Shown in pieces: positions 1 to 6,937 of a stretch of DNA of 17,674 nucleotides. The stretch lies in NCBI RefSeq assembly GCF_039539605.1, contig NZ_BAABDL010000148.1, forward strand, positions 1 to 17,674, read 5' to 3'. The stretch's first letter is position 1; each line of letters starts with the position of its first letter. The position numbers and the translations under genes were made by a program. Source of the DNA: Amphibacillus indicireducens (GTDB lineage: Bacteria; Bacillota; Bacilli; Bacillales; Amphibacillaceae). The notes under the pieces are model-generated. The model had not been told where the DNA came from. It made no database searches and saw only the letters and a program-made list of their open reading frames with translations.

Positions 1-175
1 CATTAAGTCCAAGCCGTTCCCTTTGTTCAGCGATTGTCACTGGGTCAAGGCTCGGATCAATCAAACCCGTTAACGCATCCCCTGGCATTAATTTAGCCAT
101 CATAAAAACTAAAACACTCAGTAAGATAATTTGCGGCAACGTTGTAATTAAACGTCTAACGATAAATTTCCACAT
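1..175 (-). CDS. oppB: Oligopeptide/dipeptide ABC transporter permease, OppB-type (partial, N-terminus only)
   Basis: Only the first 58 codons are in the window; the rest lies beyond the left edge. The visible protein begins MWKFIVRRLITTLPQ and continues with a hydrophobic stretch (about residues 10-30) and then a KLMPGD segment. This is the typical first membrane helix and first external loop of OppB/DppB-family permeases, which form half of the membrane channel of peptide importers. The ATG at 175 is preceded by a good ribosome binding site (AGGGTGAT) that overlaps the stop codon of the upstream ATPase gene, so the two are translationally coupled. It is the third gene of an oppD-oppF-oppB order; the second permease and the binding protein probably follow outside the window. 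Whether the substrate is oligo- or dipeptides cannot be told from this fragment. Confidence 0.85.
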   Translation of the reverse strand, partial: MWKFIVRRLITTLPQIILLSVLVFMMAKLMPGDALTGLIDPSLDPVTIAEQRERLGLN

Positions 176-182
176 CGATCAA

Positions 183-1115
183 TCACCCTCTTCCTGGCAA
201 AGCGACGAGATGAGTGTCTGTGTGCTGACGCAACGGATAAGCTAAGCCTTTTTCATCGAAATATTGATCATAATCTTGATCATATTCTTTTTGAACAGCT
301 TCTCTAAATTCCTTCTGCTTTGCTCGATTATTTGGATTAATATCAGGAATGGCTGCAACAAGGCGCTTCGTATAAATATGTTGTGGGTTTGCGAAGATAT
401 CTTCTGTGTTCCCCTCTTCAACATAACGCCCTTTGTACATAATCCCAATTCGGTCACTCATATGTTTCACAATCCCTAAGTCATGACTGATAAAGAGATA
501 GGTTAAATTTAATTCCTTTTGAATGTCTTTCATAAAGTTGAGTACCTGTGCTTGAACAGACACATCAAGTGCAGATACCGGCTCATCAGCAATAATCAAC
601 TTCGGTTTAAGCGCAATTGCTCGCGCAATTCCGATTCGTTGACGCTGACCACCTGAGAATTGGTGTGGATACTTATAAATACTTTCTTCAGAAAGTCCAA
701 CTTTCTCTAGTAAGCCTGCAACCTCTAAAAGCTCTTCTCGCTTCGTCATCTTTTCATAGTTTCTCAATGGTTCCGCAACAATATCAAGTACCCGTTTTTT
801 CGGGTTTAATGATGAATACGGATCTTGGAAAATCATTTGAATGTCTTTTCTGAAATCTAACTTTTTATTGGCCTTATCATTCAGATCATTGCCTTGAAAC
901 AAAACTTGACCTGATGTAATGTTGTTCAAACCAATGATCGCTCGACCTGTCGTTGTTTTACCAGAACCAGATTCACCAACGAGACCGTAAGTTTTCCCTG
1001 CCTCAATCTGGAATGAAACCCCATCAACCGCTCGAACAGCATCAATTTTTCGATTCAGAATTCCACCTCGAATTGGAAAATGAACGTTTAAATCCTTTAC
1101 TTCAAGAAAGGTCAT
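183..1115 (-). CDS. oppF: Oligopeptide ABC transporter ATP-binding protein OppF
   Basis: This 310-residue ATPase is one of the two motor subunits of a peptide importer on the inner face of the membrane. It has a Walker A motif GESGSGKT (47-54), a Q-loop in IFQDP (about 95-99), the ABC signature FSGGQRQR (153-160), Walker B LIIADEP (173-179) and the switch histidine in SHD. The N-terminus (VHFPIRGG) and the C-terminal extension ending HLVALPGRG fit OppF-type subunits and lack the cysteine cluster of DppF-type proteins. Its ATG overlaps the oppD stop by four bases (ATGA), and its own stop overlaps the binding site of oppB, so the three are one tightly coupled operon. Length is close to the usual 305-330. 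Confidence 0.9.
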   Translation of the reverse strand: MTFLEVKDLNVHFPIRGGILNRKIDAVRAVDGVSFQIEAGKTYGLVGESGSGKTTTGRAIIGLNNITSGQVLFQGNDLNDKANKKLDFRKDIQMIFQDPYSSLNPKKRVLDIVAEPLRNYEKMTKREELLEVAGLLEKVGLSEESIYKYPHQFSGGQRQRIGIARAIALKPKLIIADEPVSALDVSVQAQVLNFMKDIQKELNLTYLFISHDLGIVKHMSDRIGIMYKGRYVEEGNTEDIFANPQHIYTKRLVAAIPDINPNNRAKQKEFREAVQKEYDQDYDQYFDEKGLAYPLRQHTDTHLVALPGRG

Positions 1116-2122
1116 TTTTGTTCGACCTCCTCTTTATCTGGAAAATGAAAGTGTTGATAGCATGTGCAACGAACAAAGTGTCCTGGCTCAATTTCATGAA
1201 GCTCTGGATTGTCCTCGTGCACTGAATCATCGATCCAAGGAATCCGGTCTTTAAAGCGACACCCTGTCCGTGGCAAGTTCGCCAATGATGGAACAATCCC
1301 TTGAATCACATGTAATTTATCTTGTTTAGATGAGTCGGTTGAGTTTGGTACTGAATTTAATAATGAACGTGTATATGGATGTTTCGGTTGTTCAAATAAT
1401 GTTTGAACATCGGCGATCTCAACAATCTCTCCCGCATACATCACAGCAACACGATCAGCCATCTCAGCAACAACACCTAAGTCATGTGTAATTAAAATAA
1501 TTCCAGCATCCATCTTTTCTTTTAGCTCTCGAATGAGATCTAATATTTGTGCTTGGATCGTCACATCTAAAGCAGTTGTCGGCTCATCAGCAATTAACAA
1601 CTCTGGATCATTCGCAATCGCAATCGCGATCATCACACGCTGACGCATCCCACCAGATAGTTCGTGTGGGTATTGATCGACAACATAATTTGGCCGAGGA
1701 ATCCCAACCTGATTCAGCAAATCAATTACCCGGTCATTTAACACCTTTTTCGACAATTTTCGATCATGTAAAAAGAGTGCTTCCCCAATTTGCTCTCCAA
1801 CTGTCATTAATGGATTTAATGCCGTTAATGGGTCTTGAAAAATCATCGCCATATCTTTACCACGCACATCATTTAAGCGTGATGCTGTCATGTCAATGAC
1901 ATTTTCATCTTTAAATAAGATTTCCCCTTCAGTTTTCGCGCGATTATGCAGGCGCATAATTGAAAAAGCTAACGCACTTTTCCCTGACCCTGATTCACCT
2001 ACAATAGCCAAGACCTCGTTCTTTTTAACGCTCAATGAGACGTTATCAACTGCCGCATAATAATCATCACGAATTCGAAAGGAGGTATTTAAATTTTTAA
2101 TTTCTAGTAATTTATTTTTCAA
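1112..2122 (-). CDS. oppD: Oligopeptide ABC transporter ATP-binding protein OppD
   Basis: First gene of the peptide importer operon, 336 residues from the chosen start. Walker A GESGSGKS (42-49), IFQDP (94-98), signature LSGGMRQR (155-162), Walker B LLIADEP (175-181) and the ITHDLG switch are all present, followed by the C-terminal oligopeptide-transporter extension. I chose the TTG at 2122 because AGGAGG lies six bases before it; the longer reading from GTG at 2140 would translate the ribosome binding site itself. The C-terminal extension keeps GCRF (C288) and VRC (C319), but the two middle positions that are cysteine in many relatives read RIP and DDS. A metal cluster is therefore unlikely here. 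Transcription probably starts near 2239. Confidence 0.9.
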   Translation of the reverse strand: MKNKLLEIKNLNTSFRIRDDYYAAVDNVSLSVKKNEVLAIVGESGSGKSALAFSIMRLHNRAKTEGEILFKDENVIDMTASRLNDVRGKDMAMIFQDPLTALNPLMTVGEQIGEALFLHDRKLSKKVLNDRVIDLLNQVGIPRPNYVVDQYPHELSGGMRQRVMIAIAIANDPELLIADEPTTALDVTIQAQILDLIRELKEKMDAGIILITHDLGVVAEMADRVAVMYAGEIVEIADVQTLFEQPKHPYTRSLLNSVPNSTDSSKQDKLHVIQGIVPSLANLPRTGCRFKDRIPWIDDSVHEDNPELHEIEPGHFVRCTCYQHFHFPDKEEVEQK

Positions 2123-2174
2123 CTTTATCCTCCTATGCACCCGTTTGTAACTGTATAATAAGTCAAAATAAAAG

Positions 2175-2190
2175 AATTATTCTGACAATT
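2175..2190 (-). promoter_or_regulatory. Candidate CodY box in the opp leader
   Basis: The minus strand reads AATTGTCAGAATAATT. The first 15 bases match the CodY consensus AATTTTCWGAAAATT at 12 positions, and the opposite strand, shifted by one, also matches at 12. It lies about 53 bases before the oppD start and downstream of the proposed transcription start, a position from which a repressor could block elongation. Peptide transporters are common CodY targets in Bacilli. The match is seen; binding is inferred, and AT-rich sequence gives such matches by chance. Confidence 0.4.
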
Positions 2191-2245
2191 AACTCTTTAA
2201 TTTTTTCCATCTTTGTTTTTAGGTTGAACAAAGTAGGTTAAAAAC

Positions 2246-2274
2246 ATTATAGTTAAAAAGTTATAAAAAAGCAA
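2246..2274 (-). promoter_or_regulatory. Sigma-A promoter for the opp operon
   Basis: The minus strand carries TTGCTT (2274-2269), a 17-base spacer and a perfect TATAAT (2251-2246). Transcription would begin near 2239 and give a leader of roughly 117 nt before the oppD TTG. This is the best-scoring promoter by eye in the intergenic region. Confidence 0.55.
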
Positions 2275-2391
2275 TAACTAATCTCAAAATTTTATCAATC
2301 TCTTCATAATTTTTAGACTAATTGAAATTTTAAAAACTGTAAGACTATCTTAATCGTTAGTTAATAATAATGCAATATTTCTGTTCCTTCC

Positions 2392-2420
2392 TATATATAT
2401 TACTAATCATTCTAGTTCAA
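2392..2420 (-). promoter_or_regulatory. Possible second, upstream opp promoter; AT-rich spacer 2275-2535
   Basis: TTGAAC (2420-2415), a 17-base spacer and TATATA (2397-2392) form a second sigma-A-like site further upstream on the minus strand. The stretch from 2275 to 2535 is very AT-rich, with stops in all frames, and I see no gene or other convincing element in it. Confidence 0.3.
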
Positions 2421-2535
2421 AAGGTGTGTCATTTATCATTTTAAGCTTCATTTTTTAACAAATTACGAACATCTTGTTTTTTATTTTTAATTTCTATATA
2501 AATGTAACTGTTAAACTATATTTGTAAGTTAGCTC

Positions 2536-2571
2536 AAAAAAAGGCCTAGAAAAGTAGCAATCTCCTAGGCC
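2536..2571 (-). terminator. Rho-independent terminator of bofA
   Basis: On the minus strand GGCCTAG (from 2571) pairs with CTAGGCC (to 2543). The stem is extended by GAGA opposite TTTT, and seven T follow (2542-2536). It stands 40 bases after the bofA stop and insulates bofA from opp. Confidence 0.85.
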
Positions 2572-2611
2572 AATGTTTTGTCATAAAAAAATTAAAGATC
2601 ATCTGATCTGT

Positions 2612-2863
2612 CTAAAGGAAAAAAAGAAATAAAGATGCTACTGTGATTATTCCTGGGATACCACAAAAACCAACAACTGTTGATGTGAATAAGTTGATTG
2701 GGATATGTAAGCCAAAGTAGCTACTGACCAAGTTAAGGAAAAACAATACTAATGCACCAATTGCTAGTTTCGTTATGATTGTTGGCAACCATTTAAATGA
2801 TTTCAGATTAAATAATCCAAATAATAAAAGACAGACGAATATAACTGTAAATGCTAGTTTCAT
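2612..2863 (-). CDS. bofA: BofA, inhibitor of pro-sigma-K processing
   Basis: An 83-residue hydrophobic protein matching BofA (87 residues in B. subtilis). BofA sits in the outer forespore membrane with SpoIVFA and holds the membrane protease SpoIVFB inactive until the forespore signals. There are two membrane segments (about 3-18 and 30-50), then the diagnostic C-terminal block HIPINLFTSTVVGFCGIPG. N44, N57 and T60 align with the B. subtilis residues N48, N61 and T64, which I recall as important for SpoIVFB inhibition. The ATG has a strong site, GAGGAGTGA, six bases upstream. It is cut off from yaaL by a terminator, so it needs its own promoter, expected to be sigma-E dependent; CATATATT near 2889-2896 is a weak -10 candidate. 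Confidence 0.9.
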   Translation of the reverse strand: MKLAFTVIFVCLLLFGLFNLKSFKWLPTIITKLAIGALVLFFLNLVSSYFGLHIPINLFTSTVVGFCGIPGIITVASLFLFFL

Positions 2864-2902
2864 CGTTATTCACTCCTCTAGCACAAATATATGTAGAGAA
2901 AT

Positions 2903-2938
2903 AAAAAAAAAGAACGCTCATTATTAAATGAACATTCT
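2903..2938 (-). terminator. Rho-independent terminator of the dnaX-ebfC-recR-yaaL operon
   Basis: On the minus strand AGAATGTTCATT, loop TAAT and AATGAGCGTTCT form a 12-bp stem with two G-U pairs, followed by a run of nine T. It begins just after the yaaL stop, so the housekeeping operon ends here and bofA is transcribed separately. Confidence 0.9.
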
Positions 2939-2945
2939 CTTAATC

Positions 2946-3155
2946 TTATTTATTTGCATTTAAATGATAGTACTTTGCTTCCCTTAATAAATAAAAATAT
3001 TTTATTTCGGCTAGCCTTAAATCAAGTCGTCCGATTTCACTAGGATCGACACTTTGATTGAGAATATCTTTTAATTGGCTCCACTCTTTTTGGAGTTGAA
3101 AAATATGATTTAATAGTTTCTTTTCTTCCTTTTTCCAACTTTTCTTACCAAACAT
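2946..3155 (-). CDS. yaaL: YaaL, DUF2508 family protein of unknown function
   Basis: A 69-residue, charged, mostly helical protein (begins MFGKKSWKKEEKKLL, ends YYHLNANK) that matches YaaL of B. subtilis (about 74 residues) in size, character and position between recR and bofA. No catalytic motif or membrane segment is visible. It follows recR by 16 bp and is the last gene before the operon terminator. GAAGG close before the ATG, and AAAGGATGTG slightly further up, provide the ribosome binding site. Its function is not known. Confidence 0.85.
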   Translation of the reverse strand: MFGKKSWKKEEKKLLNHIFQLQKEWSQLKDILNQSVDPSEIGRLDLRLAEIKYFYLLREAKYYHLNANK

Positions 3156-3171
3156 GGGCCTTCACATCCTT

Positions 3172-3768
3172 TTACAGTTCACGTCTTCCTTCTAACGCTT
3201 TGGAAAGGGTCACTTCATCTGCATATTCAAGATCGCCCCCCATTGGGAGTCCGTGAGCGATTCGAGTTGTTTTTATTCCTGAAGGTTTAACAAGCCTAGA
3301 AATATACATTGCGGTTGCTTCACCTTCCACATTTGGATTGGTTGCCAAAATTAGTTCTGACACACGTTCATCTTTTAATCGATCTAACAAACTAGGTACG
3401 TTAATATCTTCTGGACCAATACCATCGATTGGAGAAATTGCTCCATTTAAAATATGGTAGAGTCCATTATATTCACGCATTTTCTCCATCGCAATCACGT
3501 CTTTTGGATCTTGAACGACACAAATGATTGTTTGATCGCGTGATTGATCTTGACAGATTGCACATGGATCTTGATCGGTGATGTTGCCACAAATCTGACA
3601 ATGGGTCAGCTCTCTTTTAGCACTTACTAATGCTTTAGCAAAATCTAAAACATCTTCTTCTTTCATGTTTAATACAAAAAAAGCCAGTCGAACCGCTGTT
3701 TTTGGTCCTATTCCTGGCAGTTTTGTAAAGCTATCAATTAGCTTTGAAATTGGTTCTGGATAGTACAA
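3172..3768 (-). CDS. recR: Recombination mediator RecR
   Basis: RecR acts with RecO (and RecF) to load RecA on SSB-coated single-stranded DNA at gaps. The 198-residue length equals that of B. subtilis, and the sequence can be followed end to end (PEPISKLIDSF..., ...LSKALEGRREL). Visible parts are the N-terminal helix-hairpin-helix (about 12-30, KLPGIGPKTA), a four-cysteine zinc site (C57, C60, C69, C72), the Toprim domain (from about 80, VVQDPKDVIAMEK) and the C-terminal GLPMGGDLEYAD segment. The start is TTG at 3768, fixed by GGAGG at the ebfC stop codon; there is no closer ATG. It lies 12 bp behind ebfC, the usual arrangement in Bacilli. Confidence 0.97.
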   Translation of the reverse strand: MYYPEPISKLIDSFTKLPGIGPKTAVRLAFFVLNMKEEDVLDFAKALVSAKRELTHCQICGNITDQDPCAICQDQSRDQTIICVVQDPKDVIAMEKMREYNGLYHILNGAISPIDGIGPEDINVPSLLDRLKDERVSELILATNPNVEGEATAMYISRLVKPSGIKTTRIAHGLPMGGDLEYADEVTLSKALEGRREL

Positions 3769-3780
3769 GACTTAAACCTC

Positions 3781-4107
3781 CTAGAACATTCCTCCGGGTA
3801 AATTCATGCCTTGAGTAAATTTGCCCATTTTTTCATTCGTTGTATCTTCAATTTTCGTTAATACTTCGTTAGTTGCTGCAATGATTAAATCTTGAAGCAT
3901 TTCTACATCGTCTGGATCAACAACTTCTTCATTAATTTCGATATCAAGAATTTCTTTTTTTCCATTGGCAACGACTTTAACCATTTCACCACCAGAGGTT
4001 GCTTCAAACGTCATCTCTAGCAGCTCCTCTTGTGCCTTCATCATATCTTTTTGCATCTTTTGCATTTGTTTCATCATTTTATTCATATTTCCCATATTTC
4101 CACGCAT
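3781..4107 (-). CDS. ebfC: Nucleoid-associated protein EbfC/YaaK family
   Basis: A 108-residue protein of the YbaB/EbfC family, small dimeric DNA-binding proteins associated with the nucleoid and nearly always encoded between dnaX and recR. It opens with MRGNMGNMNKMMKQMQKMQK, a methionine-rich helix typical of Firmicutes members, followed by the conserved GGEMVKVVANGKKEILDI sheet, the VVDPDDVEMLQDL helix and a C-terminal tail ending LPGGMF. AGGAGG stands eight bases before the ATG. It lies 30 bp downstream of dnaX and is co-transcribed with it. Confidence 0.95.
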   Translation of the reverse strand: MRGNMGNMNKMMKQMQKMQKDMMKAQEELLEMTFEATSGGEMVKVVANGKKEILDIEINEEVVDPDDVEMLQDLIIAATNEVLTKIEDTTNEKMGKFTQGMNLPGGMF

Positions 4108-4137
4108 TTTTGTTTCCTCCTAAATAGTTTTAAATGA

Positions 4138-5835
4138 TTATTGATCGTGAATTTCTAATAAATCATCACCGACGAGCTTTCGTGCTTCAGCAATAATTGG
4201 ATCTTCTTCAGTCTGTGCAGCAGGATCACCTTGATCCTGTGCTTGTTGACGTTGTTTATCAACATATTCTTGACGTAATTCAAGCCAACTCTGCTCTGGA
4301 ATCGGAATGAATGACATCACCCTGCCTAACACCTCTAATAAAAGCGATTCAATCAGTTGCTGATGATCGAGCGCAAGAGAACAGTGGATATCATATCTAA
4401 AAGCAATCACTAGTCTTTCAGCAGATGCTGCACTTGGTTTCGCATCTTGCAATACCGCATGTGCAGGTGCACTTTGCTGTTTTAACAAATTCATAAATGT
4501 CGGCCATTTACTGTGCACATCTTTTAAGTGTTGCTTTTCCGCTTCCGCTAAAACATCACGAATCCGTTCATACGGAATCCGATATTTATTTTTAGTTGTT
4601 ACAGCCCGCTTACTTGGCTGCTTTGTTTGAACAGTTTCTTTTGCTTGAGCATGATTACTCTTTAATGATTGTAATTCTTTTTCTAGTTTATCAAGCTTTT
4701 CTGTTAACTGCAAAAGATGTTGATCATCGATTATTGATGATTTTCCCTCAGCATGTTGGTCAGCGATTTTTAACATAGTAATCTCAATGAAAACTTTAGG
4801 TGTATTTGTCCATTTCATTTCTTGTTGACATTGATTCAATTCAGTAATCGCTGTTTGAATCCATTCACTTGATAATTGTTTGTGTAAATCAATAAACGGT
4901 TGATCTGCAATTGCACGCTCCAATAAATCAGCTGAATCGGCTGAGTTTTGGTAAATTAATAAATCACGTAAAAAGTAAATTAAGTCATAGACGAGTCGAC
5001 CTGGATCTTTTCCTTCTTGGATAAAAAGATCAACTAAGTTTAATGCTGTTTTAGCATCTTTTTGAAAAAGTGCATTGATTAATTCTGTTAGTTTTCCTTG
5101 TGAAACAGAACCTGTTATCGCCAAAACATCTTCTAACTCGACCACTTCACTACTATATGAAATAGACTGGTCCAATAGACTTAAGGCATCACGCATTCCA
5201 CCTTCTGCAGCAAGCGCAATCGCATGAAAAGCTTGATCAGACACGTCAATTGCCTCTTTTTCCATAATTTCTTTCATTCGTTCAACTAAAAAAGAATGAC
5301 CGATTCGCTTAAAGTCAAAGCGTTGACAACGAGAGATAATCGTTAATGGAATTTTATGTGGCTCCGTCGTTGCTAAAATAAAAATGACGTGTTGTGGTGG
5401 CTCTTCTAATGTTTTTAATAACGCATTAAATGCACCAATTGATAGCATATGAACTTCATCAATAATATACACTTTATAATCAACAGCACTTGGTGCATAT
5501 TTGACTTTATCACGGATATCTCGAATTTGTTCAACGCCATTGTTTGACGCAGCATCAATTTCGATCACATCTGAAATGGTTCCATCCTCAATCCCAATAC
5601 AAGCATCACACTCTCCACATGGTTCTTTAACAGGAGTTGATTGACAGTTAACAGCTTTAGCAAAGATTTTAGCTGCACTTGTTTTACCCGTTCCTCTGGG
5701 ACCAGAAAATAAATAAGCATGAGAAAACTTATTTTGATAGATCGCATTTTGTAGCGTTCGAGTAATATGTACTTGTCCTACAACATCATTAAAATTTTTA
5801 GGTCGCCAAACACGATAAAGGGCTTGATAGCTCAT
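4138..5835 (-). CDS. dnaX: DNA polymerase III subunit tau (DnaX)
   Basis: DnaX is the clamp-loader ATPase that also links polymerase and helicase at the fork. The 565 residues match the 563 of B. subtilis. Visible are the N-terminal LYRVWRPKNFNDVVGQ box, Walker A GPRGTGKT (45-52), a zinc module (C64, C73, C76, C79), the Walker B/DEVH box (126-129), sensor 1 LATTEPHKIP, the SRCQRFDFKR arginine finger and sensor 2 GGMRDALSLLDQ. A charged linker (about 370-415) leads to the tau-specific C-terminal region. GGGAGGA lies ten bases before the ATG. It is the first gene of a dnaX-ebfC-recR-yaaL operon with its own promoter, directly downstream of the SRP RNA terminator. Confidence 0.97.
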   Translation of the reverse strand: MSYQALYRVWRPKNFNDVVGQVHITRTLQNAIYQNKFSHAYLFSGPRGTGKTSAAKIFAKAVNCQSTPVKEPCGECDACIGIEDGTISDVIEIDAASNNGVEQIRDIRDKVKYAPSAVDYKVYIIDEVHMLSIGAFNALLKTLEEPPQHVIFILATTEPHKIPLTIISRCQRFDFKRIGHSFLVERMKEIMEKEAIDVSDQAFHAIALAAEGGMRDALSLLDQSISYSSEVVELEDVLAITGSVSQGKLTELINALFQKDAKTALNLVDLFIQEGKDPGRLVYDLIYFLRDLLIYQNSADSADLLERAIADQPFIDLHKQLSSEWIQTAITELNQCQQEMKWTNTPKVFIEITMLKIADQHAEGKSSIIDDQHLLQLTEKLDKLEKELQSLKSNHAQAKETVQTKQPSKRAVTTKNKYRIPYERIRDVLAEAEKQHLKDVHSKWPTFMNLLKQQSAPAHAVLQDAKPSAASAERLVIAFRYDIHCSLALDHQQLIESLLLEVLGRVMSFIPIPEQSWLELRQEYVDKQRQQAQDQGDPAAQTEEDPIIAEARKLVGDDLLEIHDQ

Positions 5836-5870
5836 TTTTACTTTGTCCTCCCAACGTGGAATTCCTTTCT

Positions 5871-5900
5871 ATTATAACTGAATTTCAATCTAAATGTGAA
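5871..5900 (-). promoter_or_regulatory. Sigma-A promoter for the dnaX operon
   Basis: The minus strand shows TTCACA (5900-5895), an 18-base spacer and a perfect TATAAT (5876-5871), placing the transcript start near 5864, about 28 nt before the dnaX ATG. The -35 element is weak. Confidence 0.5.
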
Positions 5901-5938
5901 CGATATCAAATGATTATTTATCAAAATCACTAAAAAGT

Positions 5939-5967
5939 AAAAAACTCTTACCTACTATAGGCAAGAG
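5939..5967 (-). terminator. Rho-independent terminator of the SRP RNA gene
   Basis: On the minus strand CTCTTGCCTA, loop TAG and TAGGTAAGAG form a 10-bp stem with one G-U pair, followed by six T. It lies about 16 bases past the end of the SRP RNA closing stem. Confidence 0.9.
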
Positions 5968-5982
5968 CATTTGTTTTTATAT

Positions 5983-6257
5983 AGACGCCGTGCACCTATC
6001 CTCGATCACACAACCCTAAGCGTTACATAAGCTCTTGGCTCAGCTCAGGCTTCCCTACGGCACACATGAAAGACCGCTTACTGCTGCTTTCTTCCGAACC
6101 TGACAGGGTTCACGGGTTCACGTTGCGCAGGACCCAAACATCAACACCAGTCCTTTATGGCAGACCTTCTTGTTATGCACCTCAGATAGGAATTCAGTCT
6201 CGCTATAGCGGCTTGCGAGTACAGGGCACCGCTACCTCCCCACCTAGCACGGCAAGT
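5983..6257 (-). ncRNA. scr: Signal recognition particle RNA, large Bacillus type (6S/scRNA)
   Basis: SRP RNA is the scaffold of the particle that targets nascent membrane and secreted proteins with Ffh. The minus strand carries the conserved S-domain hairpin, with the GGAA tetraloop at 6095-6092 flanked by TTC and GAA and followed by AGCAGC. Near the 5' end is the Alu-domain sequence GCTAGGTGGGGAGGTAGC. The molecule is closed by GCCGTGC (near the 5' end) pairing with GCACGGC (near the 3' end), which sets its size at about 275 nt, close to the 271 nt of B. subtilis. Position between tadA and dnaX is conserved. The exact ends are estimates; the transcript probably carries a short leader that is trimmed, as in B. 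subtilis, where RNase III processes the precursor. Confidence 0.96.
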
Positions 6258-6294
6258 TTGATAACAAATTTAAGCGCGAATTAGCGCATTTACT

Positions 6295-6323
6295 ATTATA
6301 GTCCTTTTGCAAAGAAAAATCAA
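6295..6323 (-). promoter_or_regulatory. Sigma-A promoter for the SRP RNA
   Basis: TTGATT (6323-6318), a 17-base spacer and a perfect TATAAT (6300-6295) on the minus strand. Transcription should start near 6288, about 30 nt before the mature RNA. That leader includes a GCGC/GCGC inverted repeat (6274-6287). Confidence 0.8.
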
Positions 6324-6336
6324 TCGTTTGAGCGTG

Positions 6337-6804
6337 TTATTTTTTTCCTTTGTTCACTACTCGAAGCTTTTTAAAAAAATCGGTCAATAACGCTGAGCAG
6401 GCATCAGCTTTTACACCACCTGCAAGCTCAACCTGGTGATTAAAACGTTCATCTTCTAATAAATTTATAATCGAACCTGCACAGCCCGCTTTTGGATCAT
6501 ATGCTCCGAAGACGACTCGTGGAATCCTCGCTTGCAAAATTGCTCCTGCACACATTTGACAGGGTTCTAACGTAACATATAACGTACAATCCTCTAAACG
6601 CCAACTTTTAAATAGGGCATTACCTTTTTCAATCAAAAACATCTCTGCATGTGAAGCCGTTGTTTGCAATGATTCACGTAAATTATAAGCACTAGCAACG
6701 ACTTCATTATTATGAACGAGCACTGCTCCGATCGGTACTTCTCCTATTTGACCTGCCTTTTTAGCCTCTTCAATGGCAAGACTCATATAATCTTCATCAG
6801 TCAT
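6337..6804 (-). CDS. tadA: tRNA-specific adenosine deaminase TadA
   Basis: TadA converts adenosine 34 to inosine in the anticodon wobble position of tRNA-Arg(ACG). The 155-residue protein shows the zinc-dependent deaminase signature: HAE (52-54; E54 is the proton shuttle and H52 a zinc ligand) and PCQMC (81-85; C82 and C85 zinc ligands), plus the GAVLV strand and a C-terminal helix ending FFKKLRVVNKGKK. B. subtilis YaaJ is 161 residues. The ATG follows AAGGAGAAC by about seven bases. It is divergent from sleL; in B. subtilis yaaI lies between them, but it is absent here. Confidence 0.96.
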   Translation of the reverse strand: MTDEDYMSLAIEEAKKAGQIGEVPIGAVLVHNNEVVASAYNLRESLQTTASHAEMFLIEKGNALFKSWRLEDCTLYVTLEPCQMCAGAILQARIPRVVFGAYDPKAGCAGSIINLLEDERFNHQVELAGGVKADACSALLTDFFKKLRVVNKGKK

Positions 6805-6877
6805 TGTATGTTCTCCTTAACTCAAGATCTTATCACTAAGTGTATCAATTTTCTACGAAAAAATGAACTAGATTCCT

Positions 6878-6907
6878 GTCACTTGCCTAATCTCATTTGC
6901 ATAAGAT
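6878..6907 (+). promoter_or_regulatory. Candidate sigma-E promoter for sleL
   Basis: GTCACTTG (6878-6885) and CATAAGAT (6900-6907), 14 bases apart, resemble the sigma-E elements GTCATATT and CATACANT. The implied start near 6914 leaves room for the ribosome binding site at 6924. The B. subtilis counterpart yaaH is made in the mother cell under sigma-E. Several positions differ from consensus, so this is tentative. Confidence 0.35.
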
Positions 6908-6937
6908 AACCCGAGAATACAGATAGGAGGATTTATT

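Noticed and set aside
2275..2535. Possible small gene or RNA in the AT-rich spacer upstream of opp
   Set aside because: Stops occur in all frames, GGAAGG near 2385 is followed only by a very short frame, and no stable structure was seen.
6066..6284. A 72-codon open frame on the plus strand
   Set aside because: It lies within and just upstream of the SRP RNA, antisense to it; the RNA structure explains the sequence and there is no ribosome binding site.
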